Shown: piece by piece, positions 7,241-12,949 of the stretch
Layout of the letters: every line of letters begins with the position of its first letter
How positions within the stretch are numbered: position 1 is the stretch's first letter
NCBI GenBank assembly: GCA_946481355.1
Contig: CAMLNH010000027.1
Coordinates: forward strand, 1-13,408
Source: an uncultured Curvibacter sp.
GTDB lineage: Bacteria; Pseudomonadota; Gammaproteobacteria; Burkholderiales; Burkholderiaceae
Length of the DNA stretch: 13,408 bases
Reading direction: 5' to 3'
Notes under the pieces: generated by a model
Seen by the model: only the letters and a program-made list of their open reading frames with translations
Told to the model about the DNA's origin: nothing
The model's database searches: none
Made by a program: the position numbers and the translations under genes

Positions 7241-8182
7241 ATGTCTTCGACCCCCTCGACCGATACGCTCCGCCGCGGCTACGTGCTCGGCCTGCTGGGC
7301 GTGTGCGTCTTCGCGCTGACCCTGCCCATGACCCGCCTGGCCACGGGCACCCCCGAAGCACCCCAGCTGGCCGGCCTCTACATTGCCGCCGGCCGCGCCG
7401 TGGTGGCGGCGGCACTCTCGGCTCTCTTCCTGCTGACCGTGCGGGCCCGTCTGCCCACACGCGCGCAATGGCCCACCCTGGCCTGGGTGGCGCTGGGTGT
7501 GGTCTTCGGCTTTCCTTTCCTGACCTCCATCGCCATGCGCCATGTGGAGGCCGTGCACGCCAGCGTGATCGTGGGCGTGCTGCCCCTGGCGACGGCCGCC
7601 GTGGGTGCGCTGCTGCAGCGCCAGCGGCCCTCGGCCGGCTTCTGGCTCTGCGCATTCGCGGGCACGGGCCTGGTCGTGGCCTTTGCCGTCCTGCGCTCGG
7701 GCAGTGCGGGGCTGAGCCTGCACCCCGCCGATCTCCTGCTGCTGCTGGCCATGGCCTGCGCCGCCGTGGGCTACGCGCACGGTGCACGCCTGGCGCAGCA
7801 GATGCCGGCCGAGCAGGTGATCTGCTGGGCTCTGCTGCTGTCCCTGCCCCTGACACTGCCCATCATGCTCTGGACCTGGCCGCAGACGCCGGTGAGCGCC
7901 TCGGCCTGGGGCGGCTTCGCCTACACGGCCCTGTTCTCCATGTGGCTGGGTTTTTTCGCCTGGTACAAGGGTCTGGCCCTGGGCGGCACGGTGCGCGTGA
8001 GCCAGCTGCAGCTGCTGCAACCCTTCATCTCCATGCTCTGCGCCGTGCCCCTGCTGGGCGAAACGCTGGACGCACTCACTCTGGGCTGCGGCCTGGCCGT
8101 GATCGCCCTGGTCTACGTCGGGCGCAGAATGCCGGTGCATACCTCGTCGTCTTCCCTCATCCCGCAAGGAAAAACCTCATGA
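7241..8182 (+). CDS. EamA/DMT-superfamily inner-membrane transporter
   Basis: 313 aa, with a ten-segment hydrophobic pattern made of two EamA repeats (about 13-147 and 163-294). Typical features are a GYVLGLLGVCVFALTLPMTR first segment and, near the end of repeat two, SQLQLLQPFISMLCAVPLLGE, the usual EamA motif before the last two helices. Members are mostly exporters of amino acids or metabolites, with some importers and proteins of unknown substrate. It is the first gene of the operon and divergent from a MocR regulator, a common pairing for DMT permeases. The Shine-Dalgarno is weak (AAAGTCAAG just upstream). Its stop overlaps the next start by ATGA (8179-8182). The substrate cannot be told; the downstream aminotransferase suggests an amino acid. 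Confidence 0.9.
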   Translation: MSSTPSTDTLRRGYVLGLLGVCVFALTLPMTRLATGTPEAPQLAGLYIAAGRAVVAAALSALFLLTVRARLPTRAQWPTLAWVALGVVFGFPFLTSIAMRHVEAVHASVIVGVLPLATAAVGALLQRQRPSAGFWLCAFAGTGLVVAFAVLRSGSAGLSLHPADLLLLLAMACAAVGYAHGARLAQQMPAEQVICWALLLSLPLTLPIMLWTWPQTPVSASAWGGFAYTALFSMWLGFFAWYKGLALGGTVRVSQLQLLQPFISMLCAVPLLGETLDALTLGCGLAVIALVYVGRRMPVHTSSSSLIPQGKTS

Positions 8183-9375
8183 ATGCCCGAACGCCCTCCA
8201 CCTCGCCCTGGGTGCTGTCCGGGCGCGCCGACCAGATGAACCCCTCGGTGCTGCGCGAACTGCTCAAGGTCACCGAACGGCCCGGCCTCATCAGCTTCGC
8301 CGGCGGCCTGCCCTCGCCCAAGACCTTCCCGGTCGCGGAATTCGAGGCCGCCTGCAGCCATGTGCTGCGCCAGGACGCCGACGCCGCGCTGCAGTACGCG
8401 GCCAGCGAAGGCTACGGCCCGCTGCGCGAGATGGTGGCCGCCTCGCTGCCCTGGAAGGTGGACCCGGCGCAAGTGCTGATCACCACGGGCTCACAGCAGG
8501 GCCTGGACCTCGCGGCCAAGGTGCTGATCGACCCGGGCAGCCGCATCCTGGTGGAGACGCCCACCTACCTCGGCGCGCTGCAGGCCTTCGCGCCCATGGA
8601 GCCGCAAGTGACGGACGTGGCCAGTGACGACGAGGGCGTGGACATCGCCGCCCTGCGCGCCGCCCATGCCGCTGGCACACCGGCACGCTTCTTCTACGTT
8701 CTGCCCAACTTCCAGAACCCCAGCGGCCGCCTCATGAGCGAAACACGGCGCGCGGCACTCAGCCGCACCGCGGCCGAGATCGGCCTGCCGCTGATCGAAG
8801 ACAACCCCTATGGCGAGCTCTGGTTCGACACGCCGCCGCCCGCGCCGCTGACCGCGCGCAACCCCGAGGGCTGTCTCTACCTCGGTTCGTTTTCCAAAGT
8901 GCTCGCGCCCAGCCTGCGCCTGGGTTACCTGGTCGCACCGCCCGCGTTGTTCCCCAAGCTGCTGCAGGCCAAGCAGGCTGCCGATCTGCACAGCCCGGGC
9001 TTCAACCAGCGGGTGGTGGCCGAGGTCATCCAGGACGGCTTCCTCGACCGCCACGTGCCGCGCATCCGTGCCCTCTACAAGGCCCAGCGCGACGTGATGC
9101 TGGCCGCGCTGCAGAAACACATGCCCGAGGGCGTGCACTGGAACACACCGGCGGGCGGCATGTTCCTCTGGGCCCGCCTGCCCGCGGGCCTGGACGCTGC
9201 GGCCCTGCTGCCCCAGGCCGTGACCCGCGGCGTGGCCTTTGTGCCTGGTGCGGCCTTCTATGCTGGCGCGGGCGATGCACGCACCCTGCGCCTGTCCTTC
9301 GTCACGGCCAGCCCCGAGGACATCGAGCGCGGCATCGCCGCCCTGGCCACCGTGATCCGGGAGCAGCAGGCATGA
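8179..9375 (+). CDS. PLP-dependent fold-type I aminotransferase (LysN/KAT2-like)
   Basis: 398 aa. The frame is open far upstream, but ATG 8179 is chosen for AAGGA at 8166-8170 and the ATGA overlap with the permease. Family hallmarks: LISFAGGLPSPKTFP near the start (38-52), ITTGSQQGLDLAAK (101-114), NFQNPSGR with Asn180, IEDNPYGEL with Asp208, the PLP lysine Lys240 in GSFSKVLAPSLRLGYLV, and Arg371 in LRLSFV for the substrate carboxylate. All PLP contacts are present, so an active enzyme is expected. The overall pattern resembles 2-aminoadipate/kynurenine/aromatic aminotransferases of class I subgroup gamma, but substrate cannot be assigned from these residues. It likely works on whatever the EamA protein moves and the MocR regulator senses. 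Confidence 0.9.
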   Translation: MNARTPSTSPWVLSGRADQMNPSVLRELLKVTERPGLISFAGGLPSPKTFPVAEFEAACSHVLRQDADAALQYAASEGYGPLREMVAASLPWKVDPAQVLITTGSQQGLDLAAKVLIDPGSRILVETPTYLGALQAFAPMEPQVTDVASDDEGVDIAALRAAHAAGTPARFFYVLPNFQNPSGRLMSETRRAALSRTAAEIGLPLIEDNPYGELWFDTPPPAPLTARNPEGCLYLGSFSKVLAPSLRLGYLVAPPALFPKLLQAKQAADLHSPGFNQRVVAEVIQDGFLDRHVPRIRALYKAQRDVMLAALQKHMPEGVHWNTPAGGMFLWARLPAGLDAAALLPQAVTRGVAFVPGAAFYAGAGDARTLRLSFVTASPEDIERGIAALATVIREQQA

Positions 9376-9437
9376 GCGCGCACGGCCGCTCCGAAGCGCT
9401 CGCACCGCAGCGCACAGCGCGGAGGTCCGCACCATGA
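9372..9437 (+). CDS. Possible 21-residue bridging mini-ORF between aminotransferase and PhzF gene
   Basis: ATG 9372 overlaps the aminotransferase stop as ATGA (9372-9375). The frame runs 21 codons (MSAHGRSEALAPQRTARRSA, then Pro) to TGA 9435-9437, which overlaps the PhzF start as ATGA (9434-9437). A GGGAG at 9359-9363, 8 nt before the ATG, is a fair Shine-Dalgarno, and the PhzF Shine-Dalgarno lies inside the mini-ORF. The peptide is basic and resembles no known family. It may serve only to carry ribosomes across the 58-bp gap, or it may be chance: short frames are common in GC-rich DNA. Confidence 0.28.
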   Translation: MSAHGRSEALAPQRTARRSAP

Positions 9438-10354
9438 CACAACGCGCCTACCGTCAGGTCGACGTCTTCACCAGCACCCCCTACTGGGGCAACCCCCTGG
9501 CCGTGGTGCTGGACGGCAGCGGCCTGTCCGACGAGCAGATGCAGCGCTTTGCGCGCTGGACCAATCTCTCCGAGACCACCTATCTGTTGCCGCCCACGCA
9601 GGCCGGCGCCGACTACCGCGTGCGCATCTTTACGCCCGGTGGTGAACTGCCATTTGCCGGTCACCCCACGCTGGGCAGCTGCCAGGCCTGGCTCGACGCG
9701 GGCGGCAAACCGAAGGACCCGCAGCGCATCGTGCAGGAATGCGCCGTGGGTCTGGTGCCCATCCGCCGCGCCGGCCAGCAACTCGCCTTTGCCGCCCCAC
9801 CCCTCAAACGCAGCACACCCGCGCCCCAGCTGCTGGCCGGCGTGGCCCAGGCCCTGGGGCTCAAGCCCGCACAGATCCGCGCGGCCCAGCTGCTGGACAA
9901 CGGCCCGAAATGGCTGGGCCTGCTGCTCGACAGCGCCGACACCGTGCTCGCCTTGAGCCCCGACCACACGCGCCTGCGTGAACTCGGGCAGAAGGTGGGC
10001 GTGGCCGCGCTCACGACCGAGCCCGCTGCCGTGCAGCTGATCGCCCGCAGCAGCCGCGAGGCCCGCGCCTTTGCCGACCATGCGGACGATGCCCCGCAGC
10101 TGGCCGCCCCCGACCTCGAGGTGCGCGCCTTTGCCGCGCCCGTGGGCATCACCGAAGACCCGGTAACCGGGAGCCTCAACGCCAGCCTCGCGCAATGGCT
10201 CATGGCCGAAGGTCACCTCGGCATCCGCTACATCGCCGCCCAGGGCACCTGCCTGGAGCGCGCGGGCCGTGTGCTGCTGGAGCGTGACGAAGCCGGTCAG
10301 GTCTGGGTCGGCGGACAGGTGCAGACCTGCATCATGGGACACGTGCAGCTGTGA
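9434..10354 (+). CDS. PhzF-family isomerase/epimerase-like protein
   Basis: 306 aa. The start at 9434 follows GGAGG (9421-9425) by 8 nt. Hallmarks of the PhzF fold: QVDVFTSTPYWGNPLAVVLD (8-27), NLSETTYLLP with the catalytic Glu47, RIFTPGGELPFAGHPTLGS (64-82) with the conserved GHPT, and near the end GITEDPVTGSLNASLAQWL followed by AQGTCLERAGRV. Characterised members use the Glu as acid/base for isomerisation (PhzF in phenazine biosynthesis), but most family members are of unknown substrate, and there is no phenazine cluster here. The operon context suggests a downstream step on an amino acid-derived compound. Its stop overlaps the next start as GTGA (10351-10354). Confidence 0.9.
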   Translation: MTQRAYRQVDVFTSTPYWGNPLAVVLDGSGLSDEQMQRFARWTNLSETTYLLPPTQAGADYRVRIFTPGGELPFAGHPTLGSCQAWLDAGGKPKDPQRIVQECAVGLVPIRRAGQQLAFAAPPLKRSTPAPQLLAGVAQALGLKPAQIRAAQLLDNGPKWLGLLLDSADTVLALSPDHTRLRELGQKVGVAALTTEPAAVQLIARSSREARAFADHADDAPQLAAPDLEVRAFAAPVGITEDPVTGSLNASLAQWLMAEGHLGIRYIAAQGTCLERAGRVLLERDEAGQVWVGGQVQTCIMGHVQL

Positions 10355-11016
10355 CGGCGGCGCTCGATCACCTCGTCGTCGTCGCGGCCACGCTGGACGA
10401 AGGCGTGGCCTGGTGCGAACGCACGCTGGGCATCACACCCGGGCCCGGCGGGCAACATGCGCTCATGGGCACACACAACCGCCTGTTCAGCATCGCGAGC
10501 GCGGAATTCCCGCTCGCCTATTTCGAGATCATCGCGATCAACCCCGACGCACCCGCCCCGGTGCGCCAACGCTGGTTCGACATGGATGATGCGGCCTTGC
10601 AGCAGCGCGTGCACCGCGACGGCCCGCAGCTCGTGCACTGGGTCGCACGCGTGGATGACGCGGCCGCGGCAGTGGCAACCCTGCAGGCCGGCGGCATCGA
10701 CCGTGGCGAGGTGCTCGCGGCCTCACGTCCCACGCCGCAGGGCCTGCTGCAATGGCAGATCACGGTACGCCCCGATGAACAGCGCCTCTTCGACGGCCTG
10801 CTGCCCACGCTGATCCAGTGGGGCGCCGTGCATCCGGCGACCGGCATGCCAGCTTCTGCTGTCACGCTGGTGTCTCTCGCGCTGCAGCATCCGCAGGCGG
10901 AGGTGCTGGCGACCGCCCTGCAGGCGATCGGCCTGAACACTGTCGCGCATACCGGCCCGGCGCAGCTGCGCGTTCGCCTGCAGACGTCCCGTGGCCTGCT
11001 TGAAATTTGCTCCTGA
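10351..11016 (+). CDS. VOC/glyoxalase-like domain protein (Glyoxalase_3 type)
   Basis: 221 aa with a GTG start fixed by the GTGA overlap with the PhzF gene. The opening LDHLVVVAATLDEGVAWCER is typical of vicinal-oxygen-chelate proteins of the Glyoxalase_3 type, with a possible metal ligand at His7. GTHNRLFSIASAEFPLAYFE and the IIAINPDAPAP stretch fit the same family. A second, less regular half (from about residue 150) would complete the paired beta-alpha-beta-beta-beta modules. No reaction can be assigned: such proteins are often annotated only as VOC family. It is the last gene of the operon. Its last codons and stop (TTGAAATTTGCTCC then TGA) enter an AT-rich stretch unlike the rest of the gene. 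Confidence 0.8.
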   Translation: MTAALDHLVVVAATLDEGVAWCERTLGITPGPGGQHALMGTHNRLFSIASAEFPLAYFEIIAINPDAPAPVRQRWFDMDDAALQQRVHRDGPQLVHWVARVDDAAAAVATLQAGGIDRGEVLAASRPTPQGLLQWQITVRPDEQRLFDGLLPTLIQWGAVHPATGMPASAVTLVSLALQHPQAEVLATALQAIGLNTVAHTGPAQLRVRLQTSRGLLEICS

Positions 11017-11033
11017 TTTAATAGCAACTTCAG
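11000..11033 (+). terminator. AT-rich imperfect hairpin at the 3' end of the VOC gene
   Basis: TTGCT (11007-11011) pairs with AGCAA (11023-11027), and the outer bases TTGAAA and CTTCAG extend the match imperfectly, around an AT-rich loop containing the stop codon and TTTAATAG. There is no U run, so termination is doubtful. It is the only AT-rich patch in the area and may be a remnant of a dispersed repeat. Confidence 0.25.
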
Positions 11034-11068
11034 TCTCGCGGGCGACTGCGTGGACGCACCGCCCTTGC

Positions 11069-11074
11069 CACAAT
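11069..11074 (+). promoter_or_regulatory. Possible -10 hexamer for the histidine phosphatase gene
   Basis: CACAAT lies 7 nt before the ATG at 11082, in a 65-bp gap with no Shine-Dalgarno. A start of transcription 6-7 nt downstream would fall at or beside the ATG, giving a leaderless or nearly leaderless mRNA. No good -35 is seen. Confidence 0.25.
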
Positions 11075-11081
11075 CGCCGGC

Positions 11082-11750
11082 ATGGGAACCCTTTATCTTG
11101 TGCGCCACGGCCAGGCCTCGTTCGGCGCAGCGGACTACGACCAGCTCAGCGAGCTCGGCGGCAAGCAGAGCGAACGCCTGGGGCGCTACTGGCGTGAACG
11201 CAACATCACCTTCGACGCCGTGTACACCGGTACGCTGCGCCGCCATGCCCAGACCTGGGCCGGCATCGCGGCCGGCGCCGACTATGGCAACAACGTCATC
11301 GCGCTCGAAGGCCTCAACGAATACGACAGCGAGGCGGTGATCGCCGCCATCCACCCGCAGCCGTTGCAGAAACCCGAGACACCCGAGATGGTCAGGCACC
11401 ACTTCCGCCTGCTGCGCGACGGCCTGCGCCAGTGGATGAACGGCGTGGTCAGCCCGCGGGGCATGCCGAGTTATGCAGATTTCCAGGCCGGGGTGGGCGA
11501 TGCACTCGAACGCGTGCGCAGGAACCACGACGGGAATGTGCTCATCGTCTCCAGCGGCGGCCCCATTTCCACGGCCGTGGGTCATGTGCTGGGTACCACG
11601 CCCGAAACCACGATCGAACTCAATCTGCGCATTCGCAACAGCGCCCTCACGCAGTTCGACTACAACCCCAAGCGTCACAGCCTGATCAGCTTCAACACCC
11701 TGCCGCACCTGGACCACCCGGACTACGCGGGCTGGGAAAGCTATTCCTGA
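11082..11750 (+). CDS. Histidine phosphatase superfamily protein (phosphoglycerate mutase-like), atypical second catalytic site
   Basis: 222 aa. LYLVRHGQASF at the N-terminus contains the RHG motif, with the phospho-accepting His9. Also present are YTGTLRRHAQTW (48-59, phosphate-binding Arg) and GLNEYDSE (77-84, likely acid/base Glu80). The second catalytic His, normally in a VSHGG motif after a buried strand, is replaced: the sequence reads VLIVSSGGPIS, with Ser158. The substrate is unknown; such proteins range from sugar-phosphate phosphatases to inactive relatives. The start at 11082 is the first residue of the conserved fold, with no Shine-Dalgarno before it. The stop is 3 nt from foldback element E2. 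It is separate from the upstream operon by 65 bp but read in the same direction. Confidence 0.85.
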   Translation: MGTLYLVRHGQASFGAADYDQLSELGGKQSERLGRYWRERNITFDAVYTGTLRRHAQTWAGIAAGADYGNNVIALEGLNEYDSEAVIAAIHPQPLQKPETPEMVRHHFRLLRDGLRQWMNGVVSPRGMPSYADFQAGVGDALERVRRNHDGNVLIVSSGGPISTAVGHVLGTTPETTIELNLRIRNSALTQFDYNPKRHSLISFNTLPHLDHPDYAGWESYS

Positions 11751-11753
11751 GCC

Positions 11754-12088
11754 AGAGCCTGTTCACGGCCTCCCAGGGGTCGCGTTGGGGCGCAATCGGG
11801 ATGAGTTGACCGCCAAGATCACGCCGCATGGGCTGATGCCCATGCAAGGGATTTGGTGGGCAAATCGCCCGCTCGCACAGCCGGTCGGCTGTGCGCCGTG
11901 CGACGGTCCGCAAAGGGACGCAAACGCGACCGCGTTTGCGGCACCTCAACCCGAAGGGCAAGCACCATGCCGGGCAGTCTGCGGCGTTGCAAAGCCTCCC
12001 CGGGCATAGAGCCCGGCTTCGTTTTGCGCCTTGCATCCCATCCCGACAAGGTGCTTGCGCGGCCCCTGGGAGGCCGTGAACAGGCTCT
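11754..12088. repeat. Foldback element E2 with 31-bp terminal inverted repeats, between convergent genes
   Basis: Terminal inverted repeats are 11754-11784 and 12058-12088, matching at 30 of 31 positions and starting AGAGCCTGTTCACGGCCTCC. Inside, from left to right, are four perfect short hairpins (11826-11845, 11850-11866, 11875-11894 and 11919-11940 with 10-bp arms CGCAAACGCG/CGCGTTTGCG). A larger foldback follows with arms 11958-11974 and 12042-12058 (15 of 17 pair). It encloses the same 54-bp core as E1, here on the minus strand at 11981-12034. The element fills the whole gap between the phosphatase stop and the LuxR stop. There is no plausible coding frame and no transposase. The position between two convergent genes fits a bidirectional transcript end. 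Whether it is mobile is inferred from the paired ends only. Confidence 0.88.
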
Positions 12089-12867
12089 TACTGCAGTGTG
12101 GCCGGCGCCCGCAGCACGAGCGCAAAAAGCTCGTTGCGAAAGTGGATGCCCAGACGGTCGAAGGCGCGGTTGCGGTAGGTCTTGACGCTGGGCACGCTCA
12201 GGCCCAGATCGGCGGCGATGCCGTCGTAGGTCATGCCGCGCAGCAGACGCACGCAGACGTCCAGCTCGCGTGGCGTGAGCGCCGGCTGCAAGGCCCGCAG
12301 GCGCTGGACCGGGGATGCGTCCACGCCCTCCAGGGCCACGTGCTTGTGCGCCAGCGCCAGCAGGGCAGGCGCCAGGACCTCGAAGTCGGCCACCTGCGCG
12401 TCGCTGAACGGGGCCTGGTGCTGGTGCCGGTAGAAGTTCACGGCAAACAGGCCATCGTCACGCGTCTGCACCACCGAAACACGCTCGGCCACGCCATGCG
12501 CCTCGTAGACGCGGGCGCGGTGCTGGGCCGGGACTTCCTGTGCCGTCAGGTGGCAAAGCAAAGGTCGCCCCTCGCTCTGCGCTTCGGCGATCAACGTGCG
12601 GTCGCTGCGGTAGGGACCGGAGAGATAGGCCTGCCAGCAGTCGCGCGTGGTGTCGGGCACGCCCAGGCTGCCCGAGAGGAACAGCTGCGGCACGCTGTGG
12701 CGCCCCGTGCGGTAGACCGAAAACGAGGCCGCGGGCACCAGAGGTTGCAGGGTTTCGAGCAGCGCGGCACGAAAGCGCGGCTGGCCCAGTTGATGGATGA
12801 GACCGGCCAGCAGCTGGGCATGACGGCCCGTGCCGCTGGCACTGCTGTTGCAGGTCCACTTGCGCAT
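12088..12867 (-). CDS. LuxR-family transcriptional regulator (C-terminal HTH)
   Basis: 259 aa. ATG at 12867-12865 is preceded by GAGGAG. Residues 197-251 are a LuxR/GerE helix-turn-helix: LTPRELDVCVRLLRGMTYDG, IAADLGLSVPSVKTYRNRAF, then DRLGIHFRNELFALV. The N-terminal about 180 residues form a putative ligand or GAF-like sensing region (SFSVYRTG, YLSGPYRSDR, VVQTRDDGLFAVNFYR) that I do not recognise as an acyl-homoserine lactone domain or a receiver. It is divergent from a DUF3237 gene with a dyad in between, so it probably controls that gene, itself, or both. The TAA stop directly abuts element E2: its first base pair (12090) is just outside and its last base, A (T12088 on the plus strand), is the outermost base of the terminal repeat. 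Confidence 0.9.
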   Translation of the reverse strand: MRKWTCNSSASGTGRHAQLLAGLIHQLGQPRFRAALLETLQPLVPAASFSVYRTGRHSVPQLFLSGSLGVPDTTRDCWQAYLSGPYRSDRTLIAEAQSEGRPLLCHLTAQEVPAQHRARVYEAHGVAERVSVVQTRDDGLFAVNFYRHQHQAPFSDAQVADFEVLAPALLALAHKHVALEGVDASPVQRLRALQPALTPRELDVCVRLLRGMTYDGIAADLGLSVPSVKTYRNRAFDRLGIHFRNELFALVLRAPATLQ

Positions 12868-12894
12868 GCGTCTCCTCGCGTGGCTGTACTTGTC

Positions 12895-12916
12895 CTGTCA
12901 TCTTAAGGGATGACAG
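12895..12916. promoter_or_regulatory. 22-bp dyad in the LuxR/DUF3237 divergent gap, candidate LuxR-type operator
   Basis: CTGTCATC (12895-12902) and GATGACAG (12909-12916) are perfect 8-bp inverted arms around TTAAGG. LuxR-type helix-turn-helix dimers bind dyads of about this size, and this is the only strong dyad in the 82-bp gap. It lies 34 bp upstream of the DUF3237 ATG, where an activator of that gene could contact polymerase. Binding is inferred. Confidence 0.5.
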
Positions 12917-12936
12917 CGTCCGGCGACGGCCCGCCC

Positions 12937-12942
12937 TAAGCT
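12937..12942 (+). promoter_or_regulatory. Possible -10 hexamer for the DUF3237 gene
   Basis: TAAGCT lies 7 nt before the ATG at 12950. There is no Shine-Dalgarno before this ATG, so a leaderless transcript starting at or next to the ATG is possible. No standard -35 lies at 16-18 bp, consistent with need for an activator at the dyad just upstream. Confidence 0.25.
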
Positions 12943-12949
12943 GCCGCAG

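Noticed and set aside
7133..8167. N-terminal extension of the MocR frame to 814 aa
   Set aside because: The added part is antisense to the EamA gene and crosses the divergent promoter. A proper start with AGGAG lies at 7132, directly before the winged helix.
7213..8178. N-terminal extension of the aminotransferase frame to 720 aa
   Set aside because: The extra part is out of frame with the EamA gene it overlaps and has Arg/Pro-rich shadow composition. The family start with AAGGA is at 8179.
9434..11016. Phenazine biosynthesis locus because of the PhzF-like gene
   Set aside because: No other phenazine gene is present, and PhzF-fold proteins are widespread with many unknown roles.
11785..12049. 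Short open frames within element E2
   Set aside because: They cross hairpins, lack ribosome sites and resemble no protein; the region is explained by inverted repeats.
12031..12906. 291-aa plus-strand frame opposite the LuxR gene
   Set aside because: It is a mirror of the LuxR-type gene, which has a clear helix-turn-helix and Shine-Dalgarno; the frame also starts inside E2.
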